From: SFFI01 sp964398655
GTDB taxonomy: Bacteria > Bacillota > Clostridia > Saccharofermentanales > DTU023
Reading direction: 5' to 3'
Length of the DNA: 47,337 nt
NCBI GenBank assembly: GCA_964398655.1
Contig: CAYNNG010000012.1
Location: 1-47,337 of the forward strand
Shown here: piece by piece, positions 14,469-23,820 of the stretch
How the letters are laid out: the number at the start of each line of letters is the position of its first letter
Position numbering within the stretch: the stretch's first letter is position 1
Program-made: the position numbers and the translations under genes
The notes under the pieces: model-generated
The model's database searches: none
What the model saw: only the letters and a program-made list of their open reading frames with translations
Told to the model about the DNA's origin: nothing

Positions 14469-16707
14469 AGGTCAAGCGCAGAGGGTTGATATCACAAGTC
14501 ACACTGACCCCTTCTACCCTGCCCAGGTCACTGACATAGCTGAGGACTTGCGTAAGCAAGTTTCGCCGTTTAGATTTCAAAATGATGCGGAAGCGCCAGC
14601 GCCGTCGGATGCGAGCAATCGGCGAGGCCTGAGCCGGGTACAAAAAGATCTGGTCTTCAAGTTTGTTTTTCTGTAAGAGAAAATTTAGTTCCGCAAAGAG
14701 TTGGTTAGCACGTTCCTTAGCCTTCTCCAGATTGAGAGAGGAGATCAAGACCAGACCCAGATCTTCAAAAGGCGGATACTGGAGCACCTTACGTTTGAAG
14801 ATTTCACTTTCATAAAAAGCGGGATAATCTTGACGAGCCGCCGCGATAATTGCGGGGTTATCCGGTTGGAAGGTTTGGATCAGTACCTGACCCGGCAGGT
14901 CGTGGCGGCCTGCCCGTCCCGCGGCCTGACAGATAAGCTGGAAGGCCTTCTCTTCAGCCTGGTAGTCGTCCAAGCCCAAGAGCGTATCTGCCGACATGAT
15001 TCCCACCGTAGTTACTCTGCCAAAGTCATGACCTTTAGCAATCATCTGCGTACCGACCAAGCAGTCGGCCTCGCCTTTGGCAAATTGAGCCAGGATCTTG
15101 GCATGCCCTTGGCGGCTGGCCGTCGTGTCAAAGTCCATGCGCAAAAAACGCTGCTGGGGGAAGGCCTCCTCTAAGATGTCAACAGCCTGCTGCGTACCAA
15201 TGCCGAAGGGGGCCAAGCGCTCAGATCCGCATTCGGGGCAATACTGGGGCAAAGGGTCCATACGGCCGCAATAATGGCAAATCAAGGCTTCCTGCTGAGG
15301 CTGGCGAGGATTGCGGTGTACCGTCATGGTAATGTCACAGTCCGGGCATTTCACGGTGTAACCACAGTCTGGGCACAAGAGAAAGGAAGCATGGCCGCGG
15401 CGGTTTAAGAGGACCATGGCCTGCTCGCCCCGGGCAAAGGTCTCGCTCAAAGCCTGACGCAGGTCCTGGCTTAAAAAGCGCTGTTGGCCCAGTCCCTGCT
15501 CTGCCCGCATATCTACCAGCTTCGTTTTAGGGAGGCTAGCTTTGCCCGCCCGCCGAGGTAGGGTTAACAGCACAGATTTACCAGCTTTAGCGCGTTGGTA
15601 GGACACCACGGAAGGGGTAGCGGACGTCAAAACTAGCTTGGCTCCGTGCATCGCCGCCCGCATCCTGGCTACCTCCAGAGCATCGTAGCGGGGGGTCCGC
15701 TCTGATTTATAGGAAGATTCCTGCTCCTCATCAATCACAATGAGCCCGATATTTTCTAGAGGGGCAAAAATTGCTGACCTCGCACCGGCCACCAGGTGTT
15801 TTTCTCCCGAACGCATGGACCGCCATTGTTCATAGCGTTCCGCGGGGGTAAGCCGGCTGTGCAAAATCGCGGCCGACTTGCCAAAGCGGGCTTGGATGCG
15901 GTTACAGATCAAAGGGGTTAGCGAAATCTCGGGAACTAAAATCAAGACATCACGGCCCGTCTGCAATACGGCCTCCGCAGCCCGGAGATAAACTTCGGTC
16001 TTACCAGAGCCTGTAACCCCAAAGAGGAGGAATTCTTGCCAAGACCCAGTCTTGCCCAAAATTCCTGTTAAAGCTGCCGCTTGGTCCGGATTAAGAGTGT
16101 GATGCTGAGCTTCTTCCAAGGGTGGGAGTTCAGCCACTTCTCGTGTCACTTCCCGTTTGAAATACTCTAAAAAGCCATTTTTCTTGAGAGTATTAAGGAT
16201 GGCCCGCGAAACTTGGCAGGTGGCCATAATTTCTTCTAGGCTGGCCGCTTCCACCTCAAGTAAAAATTCTAGGACTCGTACGTGGTTCAGCGACCGCAGG
16301 CTGCCCTCTTCAAGGACATCTTGGGCTTCCTCCTGGTCTGCCAGCCGGGCAAACAGGCGAGTTTTGGCCCCCGTGGTCAACAAAGCCTGAGGTGCCATGA
16401 GGCGGAGGGCCTGAGACACAGAGCAAAAGTACCGCCGCCGCATTTCCTTGGCCAGCTTAAATTGATCAGGCCGCAAAAGCGAAGGCGACTCAATGGCTAA
16501 AATATGCTTGAGCGGGTAGGTAAATTCCTCTTCCGTCTCCCGGATCTGCCAAATCCAGCCCTGGCGCACACTGTCGCCGCGGCCAAAGGGTACGGTAACC
16601 ACGGCCCCTACCTCCAGGCCTTCTGTGCTCTCCACGGGCGGCAGATAGGTATAGGCTTGGTCAAAAGCACGAGTTGTCTGGGTTAGGTAGATGTCTATGA
16701 CCTGCAT
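14467..16707 (-). CDS. priA: Primosomal protein N' (replication restart helicase PriA)
   Basis: 3'-to-5' helicase that reloads the replisome at stalled forks. It has an N-terminal DNA-binding domain (1-110), winged helix (about 110-200), Walker A GVTGSGKT (230-237), Walker B DEEQ (326-329, usually DEEH), and the zinc-binding insertion with paired CxxC motifs (CPDC, CPDC, CHYC, CPEC) in the second half, followed by helicase motifs V/VI (GTQMIAKGHDF, QAAGRAGR). Length 746 is normal. The start ATG lies two bases after the polC stop. Last gene of the frr-to-priA cluster. Confidence 0.96.
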   Translation of the reverse strand: MQVIDIYLTQTTRAFDQAYTYLPPVESTEGLEVGAVVTVPFGRGDSVRQGWIWQIRETEEEFTYPLKHILAIESPSLLRPDQFKLAKEMRRRYFCSVSQALRLMAPQALLTTGAKTRLFARLADQEEAQDVLEEGSLRSLNHVRVLEFLLEVEAASLEEIMATCQVSRAILNTLKKNGFLEYFKREVTREVAELPPLEEAQHHTLNPDQAAALTGILGKTGSWQEFLLFGVTGSGKTEVYLRAAEAVLQTGRDVLILVPEISLTPLICNRIQARFGKSAAILHSRLTPAERYEQWRSMRSGEKHLVAGARSAIFAPLENIGLIVIDEEQESSYKSERTPRYDALEVARMRAAMHGAKLVLTSATPSVVSYQRAKAGKSVLLTLPRRAGKASLPKTKLVDMRAEQGLGQQRFLSQDLRQALSETFARGEQAMVLLNRRGHASFLLCPDCGYTVKCPDCDITMTVHRNPRQPQQEALICHYCGRMDPLPQYCPECGSERLAPFGIGTQQAVDILEEAFPQQRFLRMDFDTTASRQGHAKILAQFAKGEADCLVGTQMIAKGHDFGRVTTVGIMSADTLLGLDDYQAEEKAFQLICQAAGRAGRHDLPGQVLIQTFQPDNPAIIAAARQDYPAFYESEIFKRKVLQYPPFEDLGLVLISSLNLEKAKERANQLFAELNFLLQKNKLEDQIFLYPAQASPIARIRRRWRFRIILKSKRRNLLTQVLSYVSDLGRVEGVSVTCDINPLRLT

Positions 16708-16709
16708 GA

Positions 16710-19700
16710 TTATTTCACAGCGGTTTGCCGACTGGCCGCAGATCCCGCAAGGTCAAAAAAGCTTATCTGTGAGCTCTCCGGCAGGCCCTCAAGCACACCG
16801 GTTACCCGCAGGTTTTCAACCGCGGCCGGACCGATCCCGGCCCGGGTCTCCAAGTCATCCACAGTTTGGAAAGGACCGCCCTCTTCCCTGGCGCGGACAA
16901 TTTCCTGGGCCATGGCCGTAGAGATACCGGTGATGATATCCAGAGGCGGCCGGATCTGTCCAGGCCCTGGGCTGGTAAACTCATGGGCTGCCGATTCCGA
17001 GAGGTCTAGGGGCAGGAAATTAATCCCTCTAGCTTGCATTTCTTCCACTAGCTCCAAGATGTAGAAAGACTTTATATTCTTCTTCTCTATGCGGCTAAAG
17101 TTTTCCCGCGCCTTACGCCGGTTTTCCTTGATAATATCCGGAGGCAGGAGGTGCAAGTCGCGTGAGAAATCTTCCGCTCTCACGGTAAACCAGGCACAAT
17201 AAAAAGCCTCTGGATAGTAGACCTTAAAATAGGCTACGCGCTGCGTAGAAATGGAGTAGGCCGCGGCATGGGCTTTGGGGAATAGGTATTGGATCTTACG
17301 GCAAGACTCGATATACCATTCGGGCACCTCATGGTCCCGCATCAACTGGATTTGTTCCTCTTTAAGCGGCCGGCCCTTACGTACCGTTTCCATGATGGTA
17401 AAGGCAGCCTTAGAGGGCAGGCCTGAATAAATCAGCCTGGTCATGATAGAGTCGCGGCAGCCGATTACCTCATTGATGGTACAAGTCCCGTCCCTGATGA
17501 GGTCCTGGGCATTGCCCTTCCACACCCCGGTCCCGTGCGAAAGGCCTGAGAGCTGCACTAAGTCGTAGAATGACTGGGGCTGGGTTTCCTTAATCATGTC
17601 GCGGGCCAGTATAGTGCCCACTTCAGGCAGTCCGATGGTGGCCGAGCCAATGGTAGAGTCTTCAGGCTTGATCCCAATGGCCGCGGTAGACCGGAAGAGT
17701 TCCATCACGCGCTCATCAGGTATGGGGATGTCGTTGATATCCACCCCGGTAATATCCGAAAGCATCTTCAGCATGGTGGGGTCATCGTGGCCTAGAGCGT
17801 CAATTTTCAGGATAGTCTCATCCAAAGCGTGGAAGTCAAAGTGCGTAGTTATAATGCCCTTATCCTGCTTGTTAGCGGGATACTGGATGGGGGTAAAATC
17901 ATAAATTTCCCGGTCCTCCGGGAGAACCACGATCCCGCCCGGGTGTTGGCCTGTAGAGACCTTAACTCCTTCTATCCCCTTGGCTAGCTGCTTCATATTA
18001 TTCAGGCCCAGGTTTAAGCCGCTCTGTTCGCAGAAATTGCGTACCAGGTCCAGGGACAGCTTGGTAGCATAGGCGGAAGTTGTGCCGGCCCGGTAGGTAT
18101 GGTCTTCACCAAACATTTCCTCCAAATAGGCATGTGCCTCCGCCTGGTATTCCCCCGAAAAGTTCAAGTCTATATCTGGCTGCTTGTCCCCCTCAAAGCC
18201 CAAGAAGGTGGCAAAGGGAATATCTTGGCCATCACGGTTGAGCGGGGTGCCACACTCGGGGCAGACCTTAGGCGGCAGATCAAAGCCAGACCCGTAGTTA
18301 CCTGTGGAATCAGGCTCGTAATAGTGGCAGTGGGGGCAAATATAATGGGGAGGCAGGGGGTTAACCTCGGAAATCCCGCAGAAGGTAGCCAGGAGCGAAG
18401 AGCCTACGGAACCCCGCGAGCCTACGATATAGCCGTCCGCGTTAGATTTTTTTACCAGCTTATGGGCAATGTAATACATTACGGCATAACCGTTAGAAAT
18501 TACGGAATTGAGCTCCTTGTCCAAGCGGTCCGCGATATCCGGAGGCAGTACACCGTTGCGGCCATACATGGCCTGGGCATTAGTCTGAGCCAAGTGTTTC
18601 AGCTCTTCTTCACTCGTGCGGATGACCGGAGGATAATTGCCAGCTGGGAAAGGCCGCATACCTTCCTCTACCCTTTGGGCTATGGCTTGAGTATTTTCAA
18701 TTACCACCTGCCGGGCCGTCTCTTCACCCAAATAAGCAAACTCCTCCAGCATTTCTTCCGTTGTGCGGAAGTAGAGCGGGGCAGGAATTTCATCTTCAAA
18801 GCCCATATCGGACATGACAATTTCCCGGTAGATGTCGTCATCGGGGTCTAAGAAGTGGGAGTCACAGGTAGCGCAGACCGGTACACCCGCTGCCTCGGCC
18901 CAACGCAGGACTAGGCGGTTAAGCTCTTTGAGATCCTCGCGAGACTTAATCCCGGAGCCCTCATTTCTCAACAAGAATTGATTGTTATCTAGGGGTTGGA
19001 TCTCCAGATAATCATAAAACTGGGCCAGGGACAAGTGAGCAGGCTCGGCCAGGTCTTGGGCTGCCGCCTCAAGATCGCCTTGGTGGTCCTGGTAGGACTT
19101 AATAACTTGGGTAAAGATTTCTCCCGCCACACAAGCTGAACCCAAGCTCAGGCCAGCTCGGAAGTATTTGAGTTTGGACCTGGGAATACGGGGTTTGAAA
19201 TAGAAAAACTCCAAGTGAGACAGGGAGACGAGGCGGTAGAGATGGTAGAGCCCGAGGTCATCATTGGCCAGGAGAATAATATGGTAGCGTCTAGCCTTGC
19301 TGGCCTTTAACTTATCTTGGTCCAAATGGCCGCAGGCAGAGTTAAGAGCCGACCAGGAATCGGCGCCTGAGGCCTCATAGTAAGCCTTAAAGAGGTCAAC
19401 TTGAGCCTTAAGCTGCTGGGCTATAGCTGCCTGGTCAGCCAGCAAGTCCACCCCCTGGTAGTCCCGTTTGGCGCGGAAGTCCTGGGCTGCTCCCTCCAGC
19501 TCTTTTCCTGGCAAGGCAAAACCTTCCTGCCAAGTCAAATCCAGGTCCTGCAGCAGGGCCATATCCAGATAGCAAGGGTTAAATTTTATGTGTGAAGAAG
19601 TTTTCGCGCCCCTGAAACCTTGGTAGCGCAGACTTTGCAGGTCGTCCAAGCCTTGAGTGGTCAGAAGGGCTGCTGATTTGATAAAGTTAGCTAAATCGCT

Positions 19701-21269
19701 TAAACCGGTTCGGGCATCAATTACATCTTCCCCGCTTAGCCCCGGAAAGCGCTTCGCTAAGATTTTTTCCTGTTCTGGTGTGGATGGGGCCAAAAAGCGC
19801 AAGAGAGTCTCTCCTGCCTGCGCCGCTGCGGCATTTGCTTGAGGGTTAAAAGCTTCCTTGTAGGCCAAAAATCCGCAGATTTCCCGATCTTTTGGAGCTT
19901 TTTCCAGGTCGTCATAGATCACAGCCAGGCTAGCCAGGGCCTGACAGCGGTCCTCAATCTTTTGTTCGGGCGCAATAAATACCGCAGGTCCATCCTCTAC
20001 CAGATAGCCTTCCATGCCGTAGATTAATTTGATGTTTGTGCCAGACTTAGCCAGTTTTTGTACGGCATCAAAGGCTTCAGGGAAGCCCTGTACTACCCCG
20101 TGGTCCGTTAGTGCCACCGCCTCTTGGCCAAATTCCGCGGCTTTCTTCACGATATCTGCAGGGTTGGAGCAGGCATCCTTGGCGGACAACTCAGAGTGAA
20201 TATGCAGTTCCACGCGCTTGTCCGGTGCCGAGTCCTGTCTGGAGGGGGCTGGACAAGCTAAAGGCTCAATCGTCTGAACCTTGGCTTGGAAGTCTTGCTC
20301 AAAGCGCTCATTCCATTCAATGTAGGCGGCAATCTCTACAAATTGCCCTTTTAACTGACTGGCTAAGGCTGCGGCCTCGTCTTCTTGCAGGAAGAGCATA
20401 CAGCAGAGGGCATGGTGCTCCTGGGCCAAGATAAAACGCAAGATGAAAGAACCCGATTTAAGGGCCTTGGTTTCTATGTCTTGCACCCAGCCCTGGCAGC
20501 GGACATGGTCGGTTTCCATGCTTAGGTCTTTGAGGCTGACTAGGGGCAGTTTATCTTGGCGCTTCTTGCCGTAGAGCAAACCTTCACCCGGCTTGCTGTC
20601 CTTTCTCCCTCGCTTGCGGTAGAAAGCTGCCGGTCCTCCCTCTGACCAGGGCTGGTCTGGGGGACTAGATTCCGCAGGGCCAGGCGCGAAGGTGATGGGA
20701 TTATGCAAGGCTTGAGCCTGATTTTCATTTGATTCCAGCTTCTCAACTACCCGGTCACGTAAGCTGGCAGCAGAAAGGTCAGCCACTAGATTCGCCGCGA
20801 TGCCTGGCAAGCCTGCGGTTTGCCAAAAGTCCAGGAACCAAGAATTTTCTTGGGCCTGCAAGATTGCCAAAGAGGACTGTGGCAGCTGCCAGACCAGCTT
20901 ATGCTCGTCAAGACTTTCCAGGCTGCCGCGGGCCCAAAGCTTCTCTTCCAGACCGCCTACCAAAATCGCGTGCCGGCGCAGCCAATTCTGCAGCTTCACG
21001 GTCTGGTCCTGCCAATCAATTCTCGCCTTAGGTCCTGGCTGCAGACCCAGGACAACATGGGGGTAGTTGAGAGCTCTTTCCAAGCAGATCTCGGCATCCT
21101 GCACCAGCTGATAATCAATGGACCCCGGGCAGTAAACCGCAAAGCAGAGGCAGTCCTCCGCCAGCTGCTGGGGGCAAAGGTTCAGCAAAAAGGCCTCCAA
21201 GGGCGGAAAGTAGCCTTGGCCATCCGCTATGCTTTGATAAAAGTCCGATAAGGCGATTAAATGAGACAT
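16710..21269 (-). CDS. polC: DNA polymerase III PolC with a diverged exonuclease domain
   Basis: Replicative polymerase of low-GC Gram-positives, 1519 residues. In order: N-terminal domain (1-240), OB fold (about 245-335), PHP part 1 with ELHIHSE and ALTDHG (354-430), an exonuclease-sized insertion (about 446-640), PHP part 2 with RYHIILL and SLSHLEFFY (661-690), the zinc module CPHC/CPEC, the polymerase active-site block QPDIDLNFSG and ILKIDALGHDDP, then finger, duplex-binding and tail regions. The insertion lacks the usual proofreading signatures DxETTG, HNxxFD and HRxxxD. The nearest aligned stretches are AVIYDDLEKAP (449-459), LLTTQGLDDL (535-544) and KRDYQGVD (601-608), which keep some acidic residues but not the catalytic His or the TTG/HN residues. 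Start ATG lies two bases after the ispG stop. Confidence 0.95.
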   Translation of the reverse strand: MSHLIALSDFYQSIADGQGYFPPLEAFLLNLCPQQLAEDCLCFAVYCPGSIDYQLVQDAEICLERALNYPHVVLGLQPGPKARIDWQDQTVKLQNWLRRHAILVGGLEEKLWARGSLESLDEHKLVWQLPQSSLAILQAQENSWFLDFWQTAGLPGIAANLVADLSAASLRDRVVEKLESNENQAQALHNPITFAPGPAESSPPDQPWSEGGPAAFYRKRGRKDSKPGEGLLYGKKRQDKLPLVSLKDLSMETDHVRCQGWVQDIETKALKSGSFILRFILAQEHHALCCMLFLQEDEAAALASQLKGQFVEIAAYIEWNERFEQDFQAKVQTIEPLACPAPSRQDSAPDKRVELHIHSELSAKDACSNPADIVKKAAEFGQEAVALTDHGVVQGFPEAFDAVQKLAKSGTNIKLIYGMEGYLVEDGPAVFIAPEQKIEDRCQALASLAVIYDDLEKAPKDREICGFLAYKEAFNPQANAAAAQAGETLLRFLAPSTPEQEKILAKRFPGLSGEDVIDARTGLSDLANFIKSAALLTTQGLDDLQSLRYQGFRGAKTSSHIKFNPCYLDMALLQDLDLTWQEGFALPGKELEGAAQDFRAKRDYQGVDLLADQAAIAQQLKAQVDLFKAYYEASGADSWSALNSACGHLDQDKLKASKARRYHIILLANDDLGLYHLYRLVSLSHLEFFYFKPRIPRSKLKYFRAGLSLGSACVAGEIFTQVIKSYQDHQGDLEAAAQDLAEPAHLSLAQFYDYLEIQPLDNNQFLLRNEGSGIKSREDLKELNRLVLRWAEAAGVPVCATCDSHFLDPDDDIYREIVMSDMGFEDEIPAPLYFRTTEEMLEEFAYLGEETARQVVIENTQAIAQRVEEGMRPFPAGNYPPVIRTSEEELKHLAQTNAQAMYGRNGVLPPDIADRLDKELNSVISNGYAVMYYIAHKLVKKSNADGYIVGSRGSVGSSLLATFCGISEVNPLPPHYICPHCHYYEPDSTGNYGSGFDLPPKVCPECGTPLNRDGQDIPFATFLGFEGDKQPDIDLNFSGEYQAEAHAYLEEMFGEDHTYRAGTTSAYATKLSLDLVRNFCEQSGLNLGLNNMKQLAKGIEGVKVSTGQHPGGIVVLPEDREIYDFTPIQYPANKQDKGIITTHFDFHALDETILKIDALGHDDPTMLKMLSDITGVDINDIPIPDERVMELFRSTAAIGIKPEDSTIGSATIGLPEVGTILARDMIKETQPQSFYDLVQLSGLSHGTGVWKGNAQDLIRDGTCTINEVIGCRDSIMTRLIYSGLPSKAAFTIMETVRKGRPLKEEQIQLMRDHEVPEWYIESCRKIQYLFPKAHAAAYSISTQRVAYFKVYYPEAFYCAWFTVRAEDFSRDLHLLPPDIIKENRRKARENFSRIEKKNIKSFYILELVEEMQARGINFLPLDLSESAAHEFTSPGPGQIRPPLDIITGISTAMAQEIVRAREEGGPFQTVDDLETRAGIGPAAVENLRVTGVLEGLPESSQISFFDLAGSAASRQTAVK

Positions 21270-21271
21270 GG

Positions 21272-22345
21272 TTAATGTTTTTCTAGGAGCTTGGCAATTT
21301 CTTGCTTGAGGCAGTCCAAAGCTCGGTCTTCTGGCACTTTGTACAGGGGTTTACCCTTGGCAAAAAGTAAATATTCCCCCTCTCCGCCGGCCAGGCCGAG
21401 ATCCGCCTCACGGGCCTCACCCGGCCCATTTACAGCACAGCCCATGACCGCAATGGTCAAGGGCTGGTTAATATCTTCCAGATACTCTTCCACCGCCTGA
21501 GCCAGAGGCCGAATGTCTACGGCGGTCCGGCCGCAGCCGGGACAGGATATCAATTGGGCCGAACGCTGGCGCAGCTCCAAGGCTTCCAAAATTGTCCAGG
21601 CAGCTTTAACTTCCTCCACAGGGTCCGCAGTGAGAGATACCCTAATCGTGTCTCCTATGCCGGCAGCCAGCAAAGGCGCCAGGGCGGCCGCGGACTTGAG
21701 CGCTCCCCGTTTAGGGGTACCCGCTTCCGTCAGTCCCAAGTGCAGGGGGTAGTCGCAGGCCTGAGCCAGGAGCATATTGGCCTCAATCATCAAAGGAGCA
21801 TGGGAGGCCTTAAGAGAAATACAGATATCTTCAAAGCCTTCATCTTCTAAAAGCGCCACGGCTTCCAAAGCGGAAGTCTTAAGAGCCTCAGCCGTCACGC
21901 CACCAAAGCGGTTCAAAATTTCCGGGGACAGGGATCCGGCATTAACGCCTACCCGAATGGGTAAGCCGCGCTCGTGCGCAGCTTTGGCCACCTGGCGGAG
22001 GCCAGACTTATCGCGGATGTTGCCAGGGTTAAGCCGCAAGGCGGAAGCACCTGCTTCTATGGCGCCCAGGGCCAATTTCCAATCAAAGTGGATATCCGCC
22101 ACTAAGGGCAAGGGGGATTCAGCCACGATAGCTTTAAAGGCCTGAAGGCTCTCCTCAGAAGGTACAGCTAGGCGGGAGAGCTCACATCCTGCCTCAGCCA
22201 AGCGGTGTAACTCTTGGAGATTGCCCTCTACATCAAGAGCCGGGCGGGAATTCATAGATTGCACCACCACAGGATAAGCTCCGCCCACGCGGAGGTCTCC
22301 TACCTTTAAGGTACGGGTTTTGCGTCTGGATAGGGTCCCTGCCAT
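21272..22345 (-). CDS. ispG: 4-hydroxy-3-methylbut-2-enyl diphosphate synthase (flavodoxin/ferredoxin)
   Basis: Penultimate enzyme of the MEP isoprenoid pathway; makes HMBPP. It has an N-terminal TIM barrel (VQSMN, ADIHFD, LRLNPGNI, RVGVNAGSL) and a C-terminal [4Fe-4S] domain with ISCPGCGR and MGCAVNGPGE, giving the three cluster cysteines and the catalytic Glu. Length 357 is normal. The usual VQSMTNTDT is here VQSMNSRPA. GAGGTAGGA precedes the ATG. dxr lies in the same cluster and ispH at 33507-36173, so at least three MEP enzymes are in this window. Confidence 0.96.
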   Translation of the reverse strand: MAGTLSRRKTRTLKVGDLRVGGAYPVVVQSMNSRPALDVEGNLQELHRLAEAGCELSRLAVPSEESLQAFKAIVAESPLPLVADIHFDWKLALGAIEAGASALRLNPGNIRDKSGLRQVAKAAHERGLPIRVGVNAGSLSPEILNRFGGVTAEALKTSALEAVALLEDEGFEDICISLKASHAPLMIEANMLLAQACDYPLHLGLTEAGTPKRGALKSAAALAPLLAAGIGDTIRVSLTADPVEEVKAAWTILEALELRQRSAQLISCPGCGRTAVDIRPLAQAVEEYLEDINQPLTIAVMGCAVNGPGEAREADLGLAGGEGEYLLFAKGKPLYKVPEDRALDCLKQEIAKLLEKH

Positions 22346-22349
22346 AGTC

Positions 22350-23711
22350 CTACCTCGTAAAGAGCTTACTGAGGTCTATGTAGAAGACATAAATGACTAG
22401 CAGAAGAATCAGGGCGAGTCCTACCATGGAGAAGCCTTCCTTGACTTTCTCCGGCAGGTCACGTCGGATGGTGCCCTCAATAGCTAAGACTAAGAGATGG
22501 AAACCATCAAAGGGCGGTATGGGCAAGAGATTGGTAAAACCAACTGCCACGGAAATATAAGCAAAAAAAAGCAAGAGCTGAGAAACTTTTTCACCCACTT
22601 GAGCATCGCCTTCTACCACATCACCTACCATGGCTACAATGCCTACAGGACCGCTCAAGCCGTCTTTGGCCGCAATCTCTCCGGAGAAAATCATGCCCAG
22701 GCCCTGGAAGGTAGACCGGATAACCGAGACCGGGTACGCAAAAGCTTGCTGCAGGCTAGAGCCAAAATTCCGAGTAAAGGCCAACTGCAAGTTGCCCAAG
22801 GGCTCTAATTCTCGGAAGTAGGACAGGGTCATATCCAAAGTTTGGGTTTCCCCATTGCGGATAATCTCCAAATCAAAGCTCTCTCCTTGCTGCTTAGCTA
22901 AGAATGCATCAAAAGCTTCTTTGTCTTTTACCGAGATACCACCCGCGCTGAGGATCTCATCTCCGGCTTTGAGCAGGGGTGAACCCTCGTTTGACCTGGG
23001 GTCTACGTTGGAGACAATCATGCGGCCGTCCGGTCGGGGGCTGTAAGTGATACCCAGGCGGTAGCTTTCGACAAATTTTCTCTCGATGCGGACCTCGCGG
23101 ACTTCGCCATCTGCACTGCGGACCTTATAAGTTTGTCCTTCCTGTGGCTTGAAGTTCTCTACCATGCTGTAATCCAAGATGGTAGAGATCTTGGCGTCAT
23201 TCACCTGGATAATGCGGTCTCCCTCCTTCAGGCCAGCTTCTGCCGCAAGAGAATTGGGCTCTACCCCTTCAATTACGGGCAGCGAAACACCAAAGCTGGC
23301 AAACAGGATCAAGAAGGCTAAAAAGGCCGTAAAAAAGTTAACCAAGGGCCCCATAGCAATTACGATCGCCCGGGCCCAGCGGGGGCGGTTGTAAAATAGG
23401 CCAGGATCACCCGGAGAGACAGCTTCAACCGCGGCCTCCTTCTTGTCCTTGTCTGCGCCTTCTTCTGGCAGCTCATTAATCCCGGAGTCTTCACCCGCAA
23501 ATTCGACGGAAGCCCCCATAGGGATAAGACGAATGGTAAAGACGACTCCGTCCTTACCCGTTTTCTTATAGAGGATGGGTCCCATGAAAAGGTTAAAGGA
23601 AATAATTTTAAAACCCAGGGCACGGCCGGCCAAAAAGTGGCCCAGCTCATGCACCAGCATCATAATGCTCAGGATGAGCAAACCCACCAGAATTCCAAAT
23701 ACAGTTGACAT
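22350..23711 (-). CDS. rseP: Site-2 intramembrane zinc protease RseP/RasP
   Basis: Membrane-embedded protease that cuts anti-sigma factors and leftover signal peptides. From the ATG at 23711 (453 residues): first membrane helix with HELGH (21-25), a cytoplasmic stretch, a membrane segment at about 135-160, a PDZ domain (about 165-250), and the C-terminal membrane part with NLLPIPPFDG (the NxxPxxxxDG motif). AAAGGGGA six bases upstream supports this start over an in-frame one at 23744. Between dxr and ispG, the conserved position. The 109 bases before it hold no feature I can name. Confidence 0.94.
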   Translation of the reverse strand: MSTVFGILVGLLILSIMMLVHELGHFLAGRALGFKIISFNLFMGPILYKKTGKDGVVFTIRLIPMGASVEFAGEDSGINELPEEGADKDKKEAAVEAVSPGDPGLFYNRPRWARAIVIAMGPLVNFFTAFLAFLILFASFGVSLPVIEGVEPNSLAAEAGLKEGDRIIQVNDAKISTILDYSMVENFKPQEGQTYKVRSADGEVREVRIERKFVESYRLGITYSPRPDGRMIVSNVDPRSNEGSPLLKAGDEILSAGGISVKDKEAFDAFLAKQQGESFDLEIIRNGETQTLDMTLSYFRELEPLGNLQLAFTRNFGSSLQQAFAYPVSVIRSTFQGLGMIFSGEIAAKDGLSGPVGIVAMVGDVVEGDAQVGEKVSQLLLFFAYISVAVGFTNLLPIPPFDGFHLLVLAIEGTIRRDLPEKVKEGFSMVGLALILLLVIYVFYIDLSKLFTR

Positions 23712-23820
23712 TAATTCCCCTTTAATATGCTCAAAATTACCCACACGTCCCGCTAGTACCAGGAGCTCGCACCCCCATCCGCCAGACCAGAGTGAGAAGT
23801 GGTAAATTTACTGAAAACCG

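Noticed and set aside
18099..18851. 250-codon open frame on the plus strand opposite polC
   Set aside because: Antisense to well-conserved PolC sequence, no ribosome site, and the translation has no family pattern; it arises from codon bias of polC.
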